Part shown: one piece after another, positions 60,016 through 64,000 of the stretch
How the letters are laid out: each line of letters opens with the position of its first letter
How positions within the stretch are numbered: position 1 is the first letter of the stretch
From: Byssovorax sp.
GTDB taxonomy: Bacteria > Myxococcota_A > Polyangia > Polyangiales > Polyangiaceae
DNA: 64,000 nt
Direction of reading: 5' to 3'
NCBI GenBank assembly: GCA_025362495.1
Contig: JANYGI010000013.1
Coordinates: 1 to 64,000, forward strand
Position numbers and translations under genes: made by a program
The notes under the pieces: model-generated
What the model was told of the DNA's origin: nothing
The model's database searches: none
What the model saw: the letters and a program-made list of their open reading frames with translations, nothing else

Positions 60016-63000
60016 ATGATCTCGCTCCGCACGCTGATTCGATCTTTCGGGCTGCTGGTCGTCGTCGCCCTGAGCCTCGTGATGTCGGCCGACTCGGCGG
60101 CCGCGCCTTGCCCGAATTGCCCGGAGCTTCCGCCGCAGCCACACGCGCTGGTGTGCCCGCCGGAGAAGCCGCTGTCGCCGCAAAGCGCCACGCTGGAACA
60201 CACGCCGTCGGCCAAGTTCGGCAAGATCGCGGACGCGTTCTCGGTCTCCAGCACGGGCGACGCCGTCTACTCCATCTCGCTCAACGTCCCGCCGGGCCGG
60301 CTGGGCATGGAGCCGCACCTCTCGCTCGCCTACGACAGCGGTTCCGGTGAGGGGCCCTTCGGAACCGGCTTCGGCCTCGCCGGGCTATCATCGATTACCC
60401 GGTGCGCGAGCAACATTGCACAAGACCACCGGATCCGCGGGGTCCGGTACGACGCCGAGGACAACTTCTGCCTCGACGGTCTCCGCCTCGTTCCTGTCCC
60501 GGTAGGCAACGGGCATACGGTGTATGGATCACCCACGGGCGAATATCGTACCTTCCCGGATACGTTTCGTCGGGTTCAGGCCTTCGCCACGGCTGGGCCG
60601 GACAAGGGACCGCAGTTCTTCACGGTCGAGACGAAGTCCGGTCGGACCATCGAGTATGGCCGTGATCCGATGTCGGGCTTCAACGGACGTGTGATGGGGA
60701 AAGACGGTGTGGTCCGCGCCTGGGCTGTGACGCTGGAGTCGGACCGGCACACCAACACGATCGCTTATACCTACCGCAACGATCGGGAGTTCCCGGGCGA
60801 CGGGCACACGATCACGCACGTACCGCTGCGAATCGACTACACCGGCAACACCGGGGCCGGCCTCGCGGCGACGCATGCCGTGGTGTTCGACACGTTCGAC
60901 TACATCCAGCACGCGAGCGCGTTCACCGGCGGAATGCTCACGAATCACCGACTGGCCGTCTCCCGGATCCGGATGCTCGGCCCCGGCGATGCGCCGGTGC
61001 GGATGTACAACCTCACCTGGAACACCGGCGTGAACGGGCGCAGCCGGATCGAGATGGTGCAGGAATGTGCAGCGAGCTTGACGGACTGCCGCCCGTCGAC
61101 GCGCCTGGCGTGGTTGGACCAGCCGGGGAACGGATTTACCGAGATCGACACCGGGATTACCTATCCCGGCCCGAAGCCGGGGGAGTGGTACGAAGACAAC
61201 GAGTTCGACGGCAATACACCGCCGAACCCGATTCATCCACCGCACGACTATGAACTGGACATGTCGTACAAGTGGCTCATGGCGGACGTGACTGGAGATG
61301 GCCTGAGCGATCTCGTGATCACGCGCCTCGATCACCAGCCCGACAGCGATGTGGAGAGCTGGAAGGTTGCTGGCAATCTCGGCGGCCATCTCGGGACCTT
61401 GAATACGTGGCGAGAGACGGAGTTTCCCGCGCTTCTGGGTGCAGAAATTCCCCGGGCGAGCTACGCATTTCAGGCGTTCAACATCGTGCCGATGGACGTC
61501 GATCACGACGGTCGCATGGATCTGCTCTATTACGATCCTACACTACCGGCCCAGGCGCTGCCGAATACGCCGCCTGGCAACGTCGTCAAGCAGCTCACGA
61601 CGTTTGCGCAGACGATGCCATCGAAGTTCGATGAGCCGCAACCGACGTCGCTGGGAATTGCATCGCCTCAGCCTGGCCAGCGGTTCTCGGGCTCAGGAGT
61701 GCTGTACGCCGACATGAACGGCGACGGCATGCTCGACGCCATCACCTGCGAAGACAACGCGCCGCTTGCCCTCGGTGGCCATTCCACTGGAACGTGGCGC
61801 CTCCTCCTGTGGCGACCTGATTTGAAGGGTTTCGGTGTCGACCCTCAGCACCCTGACGAGGCGAACATCCCGATTGATGACCAGCGAGGCTGCTACCTCA
61901 AGAACTACATTCACGTCGTCGACGTGGATGGAGACGGTAAGGCCGAGCTTCTCATTCCGCCGACGGGTTATCCGCGCGAAGAGAGCAAGGTGCCTGGCGA
62001 TCCCACGCAACTGCCGCCGCAATGCGTGAGCCCGTGCGAGTACCAAGCGATTCAGCGAGACAACGACGCGTCTCAGCGCGATCTCGTGAGCTGGCGCCAG
62101 TACAATACAAAATTGAGCGCGCCGGACTGGTCGGTCGGCTCGGGTCGTGTGCTCTTCCTCGACGTCAATGGTGACGGCTTGGCGGATGCGGTGATGTCCA
62201 ATCCGCCGTTCTGGGCATCTGCCGCCCCTGGACATCTCGTCACGTTCCTCAACACCGGCAACGGATTTGCTCCCGTTGGTTTCCTGAGCATGTCCGCGCC
62301 GTTGAATTTGTTCCTGGCGACCGAGGACAGGTACCTCGAATTTTCAGCCACGCTCGATTTTGATGGTGACGGTCAGACCGACATTCTCGTCCCGATGCGA
62401 GCTAACGAGTGTTCGTCCGTGTCCGGTGGTCCCTCCTGCTGGGCCATCCTGAAGGCCGGTCCGTCGGGTAATGGACACCTGGGATTCATTCCCACGAACA
62501 TCCCCTTCCAGGGTCTCTATAAGGACAACGAGATCGACAAACTTGTTGCCCTTGGCACCTATTACCAATCTTTCCGGCAGACGCTGATCCCCCGTGTCGC
62601 CGATCTCAACGGCGACGGTCGCCAGGACGTGGTCATCCCGAGCAACGGCACGTTCAAGCTCTTCCTCAACGAGGGGCCGGTGAACCTGCTCCACACCGTC
62701 ACCGACGGCATGAACCCGCTCCTCACGGACAACGTCAACACTCCGCCGCAGGCCGGGTTCCTGCCGAACATCACGATCGACTACGGTTCCCTCGTCGACC
62801 ATGCGACCACGGTCGGCTTCGGCCAGGACTCCCCGGAGGCCAGGAACGACACGTACCTGCCGCGGAGCGACATCGCGAATCCGCAGACGGACTGCGAGTA
62901 TCCGCGCGCCTGCGTCGTCGGGCCGCGTCGCGTCGTCAAATCGTACGAGCTCAACAACGGCCAGAATCAGGCGCGCACGATCACGATGCGCTACCGCAAT

Positions 63001-64000
63001 GGCCGGTCACATCGCCTCGGTCGCGGCTTTCTCGGGTTTGGCATGGTGATCACCACGGACGAGGACGGGCACACCGGGCACGCGGAGCTCTACGACACCG
63101 AGACCGAAGACGACACCCTTCTCAATACGTCCACCGTCCCGTCGTTTCCGATCACGGCGTTCCCCAACGCGGGTCAGGTGGCCAGCTCCTTGAGCTGGGT
63201 GCTCGGGCTGCCGGAGGATCCAGACCATCCGTCGCTCCCTGTAGCGCGGATGCACTTCGTCAGCTCCGGTATCACGAAGAACTTCAGCACCTCGAAGCCC
63301 AGGCTGCTGGTCCCCACGAACAACAGCACCAGCTATTTCACGCTGGCGCAGCAGACGAAGACCGAGGACGTCGAGGCCGTTTATCTGGCGGCGGACGCGG
63401 ACAAGCCTCTACCGGACTTCGTGGCCTACTACGGTGGAGGCCTCACGTATGCCGGCGGCGCCGTCGTTCCGTACTCCGTGGGCGCCAACAACCTGACGTA
63501 CAAGGTGCTCGACATCACCGCGACCAGCGACGTCCTCCTGCACGATCCCGTGTCCGGCGCCGTCACCAGTACGTCGAGCGCGACTGCCGGCATCGACGAT
63601 ATCCGGACGGTGTCGCGCGTCATCCAGAACGACCTGCCCACCTGGCGGCTCGGCGAAGTGACGAACGAGACCGTTTGCAGCAAGGTGGCGTCGTCGAGTC
63701 GGTGTCTGGCGACCGACGCGACCTACGACGCGTTCGGCGACGTCCACACCGAGACGACCAGCGGCGGCGATCCCCAGGTGAGCGCACCCTTGCCCGCGCA
63801 GGCCACGACCACGTACACCCGGGATACTCTGGGCAATCTGACCAATGTCGAGGCCTTCGACCATGTCGATGGGCACCAGCGCGCGGCGTGCCTCGGCTAC
63901 GACAGCCAGGGGCTGTTCCCTGTCGTCTTCGGCAATGCGGCGGGGCATTTCACGTACGTCGCCTATGACGCTGTGCGAAGCGTACCCATCGTGGTCGAGG
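60016..64000 (+). CDS. SpvB/RHS-like giant secreted protein (5' part)
   Basis: Open to the right edge, so at least 1328 residues. Start at 60016 has GGAG nine bases upstream; ATG 60001 is an alternative. Signal-like core IRSFGLLVVVALSLVMSA. The N-terminal domain (LNVPPGRLGMEPHLSLAYDS; GPFGTGFGLAG) matches SpvB/TcdB toxin-complex N-terminal modules. Several FG-GAP/VCBS-type loops follow (DVTGDGLSD, DVDGDGKAE, DVNGDGLAD), then GRGFLGFGMV, typical of TcaC/RHS middle regions. The last window residues (YDAVRS) fit RHS repeats. Function in polymorphic toxin delivery or surface display is inference; the C-terminal effector is not in view. Confidence 0.85.
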   Translation, partial: MISLRTLIRSFGLLVVVALSLVMSADSAAAPCPNCPELPPQPHALVCPPEKPLSPQSATLEHTPSAKFGKIADAFSVSSTGDAVYSISLNVPPGRLGMEPHLSLAYDSGSGEGPFGTGFGLAGLSSITRCASNIAQDHRIRGVRYDAEDNFCLDGLRLVPVPVGNGHTVYGSPTGEYRTFPDTFRRVQAFATAGPDKGPQFFTVETKSGRTIEYGRDPMSGFNGRVMGKDGVVRAWAVTLESDRHTNTIAYTYRNDREFPGDGHTITHVPLRIDYTGNTGAGLAATHAVVFDTFDYIQHASAFTGGMLTNHRLAVSRIRMLGPGDAPVRMYNLTWNTGVNGRSRIEMVQECAASLTDCRPSTRLAWLDQPGNGFTEIDTGITYPGPKPGEWYEDNEFDGNTPPNPIHPPHDYELDMSYKWLMADVTGDGLSDLVITRLDHQPDSDVESWKVAGNLGGHLGTLNTWRETEFPALLGAEIPRASYAFQAFNIVPMDVDHDGRMDLLYYDPTLPAQALPNTPPGNVVKQLTTFAQTMPSKFDEPQPTSLGIASPQPGQRFSGSGVLYADMNGDGMLDAITCEDNAPLALGGHSTGTWRLLLWRPDLKGFGVDPQHPDEANIPIDDQRGCYLKNYIHVVDVDGDGKAELLIPPTGYPREESKVPGDPTQLPPQCVSPCEYQAIQRDNDASQRDLVSWRQYNTKLSAPDWSVGSGRVLFLDVNGDGLADAVMSNPPFWASAAPGHLVTFLNTGNGFAPVGFLSMSAPLNLFLATEDRYLEFSATLDFDGDGQTDILVPMRANECSSVSGGPSCWAILKAGPSGNGHLGFIPTNIPFQGLYKDNEIDKLVALGTYYQSFRQTLIPRVADLNGDGRQDVVIPSNGTFKLFLNEGPVNLLHTVTDGMNPLLTDNVNTPPQAGFLPNITIDYGSLVDHATTVGFGQDSPEARNDTYLPRSDIANPQTDCEYPRACVVGPRRVVKSYELNNGQNQARTITMRYRNGRSHRLGRGFLGFGMVITTDEDGHTGHAELYDTETEDDTLLNTSTVPSFPITAFPNAGQVASSLSWVLGLPEDPDHPSLPVARMHFVSSGITKNFSTSKPRLLVPTNNSTSYFTLAQQTKTEDVEAVYLAADADKPLPDFVAYYGGGLTYAGGAVVPYSVGANNLTYKVLDITATSDVLLHDPVSGAVTSTSSATAGIDDIRTVSRVIQNDLPTWRLGEVTNETVCSKVASSSRCLATDATYDAFGDVHTETTSGGDPQVSAPLPAQATTTYTRDTLGNLTNVEAFDHVDGHQRAACLGYDSQGLFPVVFGNAAGHFTYVAYDAVRSVPIVVE

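Overview
The window is very G+C-rich, with third codon positions almost always G or C. It is packed with genes on both strands and shows hallmarks of a myxobacterium, most likely a Polyangiales/Sorangium-type Myxococcota (inference from gene content). These hallmarks are a membrane Ser/Thr kinase with the HRDVSPQN catalytic loop, an NtrC-type sigma-54 activator, many lipoproteins whose lipobox is followed by a Gly/Ser/Thr-rich linker and Cys-rich repeats, large mosaic signalling proteins, and an RHS/SpvB-type giant surface protein. I saw no rRNA, tRNA, complete insertion sequence or CRISPR array.

Layout. 1-551 is gene-free, with a possible degraded group II intron piece. 0.55-4.6 kb is a likely operon: periplasmic-binding-protein lipoprotein, Ser/Thr kinase, PEGA-like membrane protein. 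4.7-13.4 kb holds Cys-rich lipoproteins, a beta-barrel outer-membrane protein, two thioredoxin-like (TlpA-type) lipoproteins, and a small gene interrupted by an in-frame TGA followed by a hairpin that resembles a bacterial SECIS element. 13.5-16.7 kb carries the Mrp/ApbC iron-sulfur carrier and a five-S1-domain RNA-binding protein, closed by a strong bidirectional terminator. 16.8-25.6 kb has a duplicated lipoprotein pair, a four-gene membrane operon with a DUF5522 protein, a lipid-kinase-like protein, a HEAT-repeat lipoprotein and a Spy/CpxP-like lipoprotein. 25.8-26.9 kb is a two-component pair in which both genes have lost their phosphotransfer cores. 27.0-32.3 kb is one 1774-residue gene (cNMP-binding, patatin and WD40 domains).

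32.5-36.1 kb contains a eukaryotic-like protein arginine methyltransferase, a phytanoyl-CoA-dioxygenase-like protein, and a SorA/SorB-like sulfite dehydrogenase pair. 36.3-50.5 kb is mixed: a PilZ-like/methyltransferase fusion, a GlxA-like regulator, a nucleotidyltransferase plus small helical partner that resembles a toxin-antitoxin pair, an alpha/beta hydrolase lipoprotein, an acyltransferase, cystathionine beta-synthase and an NtrC-like regulator. 50.5-57.1 kb is a minus-strand block of cell-envelope functions (CapA-like, L,D-transpeptidase, MepA-like endopeptidase) that includes an orphan DNA methyltransferase. 56.8-58.5 kb is a decay zone with a frameshifted lipoprotein, the tail of an MFS exporter and the tail of an ATPase/PD-(D/E)XK protein. 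From 60.0 kb to the right edge a SpvB/RHS-like protein runs off the window.

The observations most worth following are the candidate selenocysteine codon at 6286, the gutted two-component system, the cNMP-patatin-WD40 megaprotein, the bacterial PRMT-PhyH pair and the nucleotidyltransferase/helical pair at 39.9-40.6 kb.
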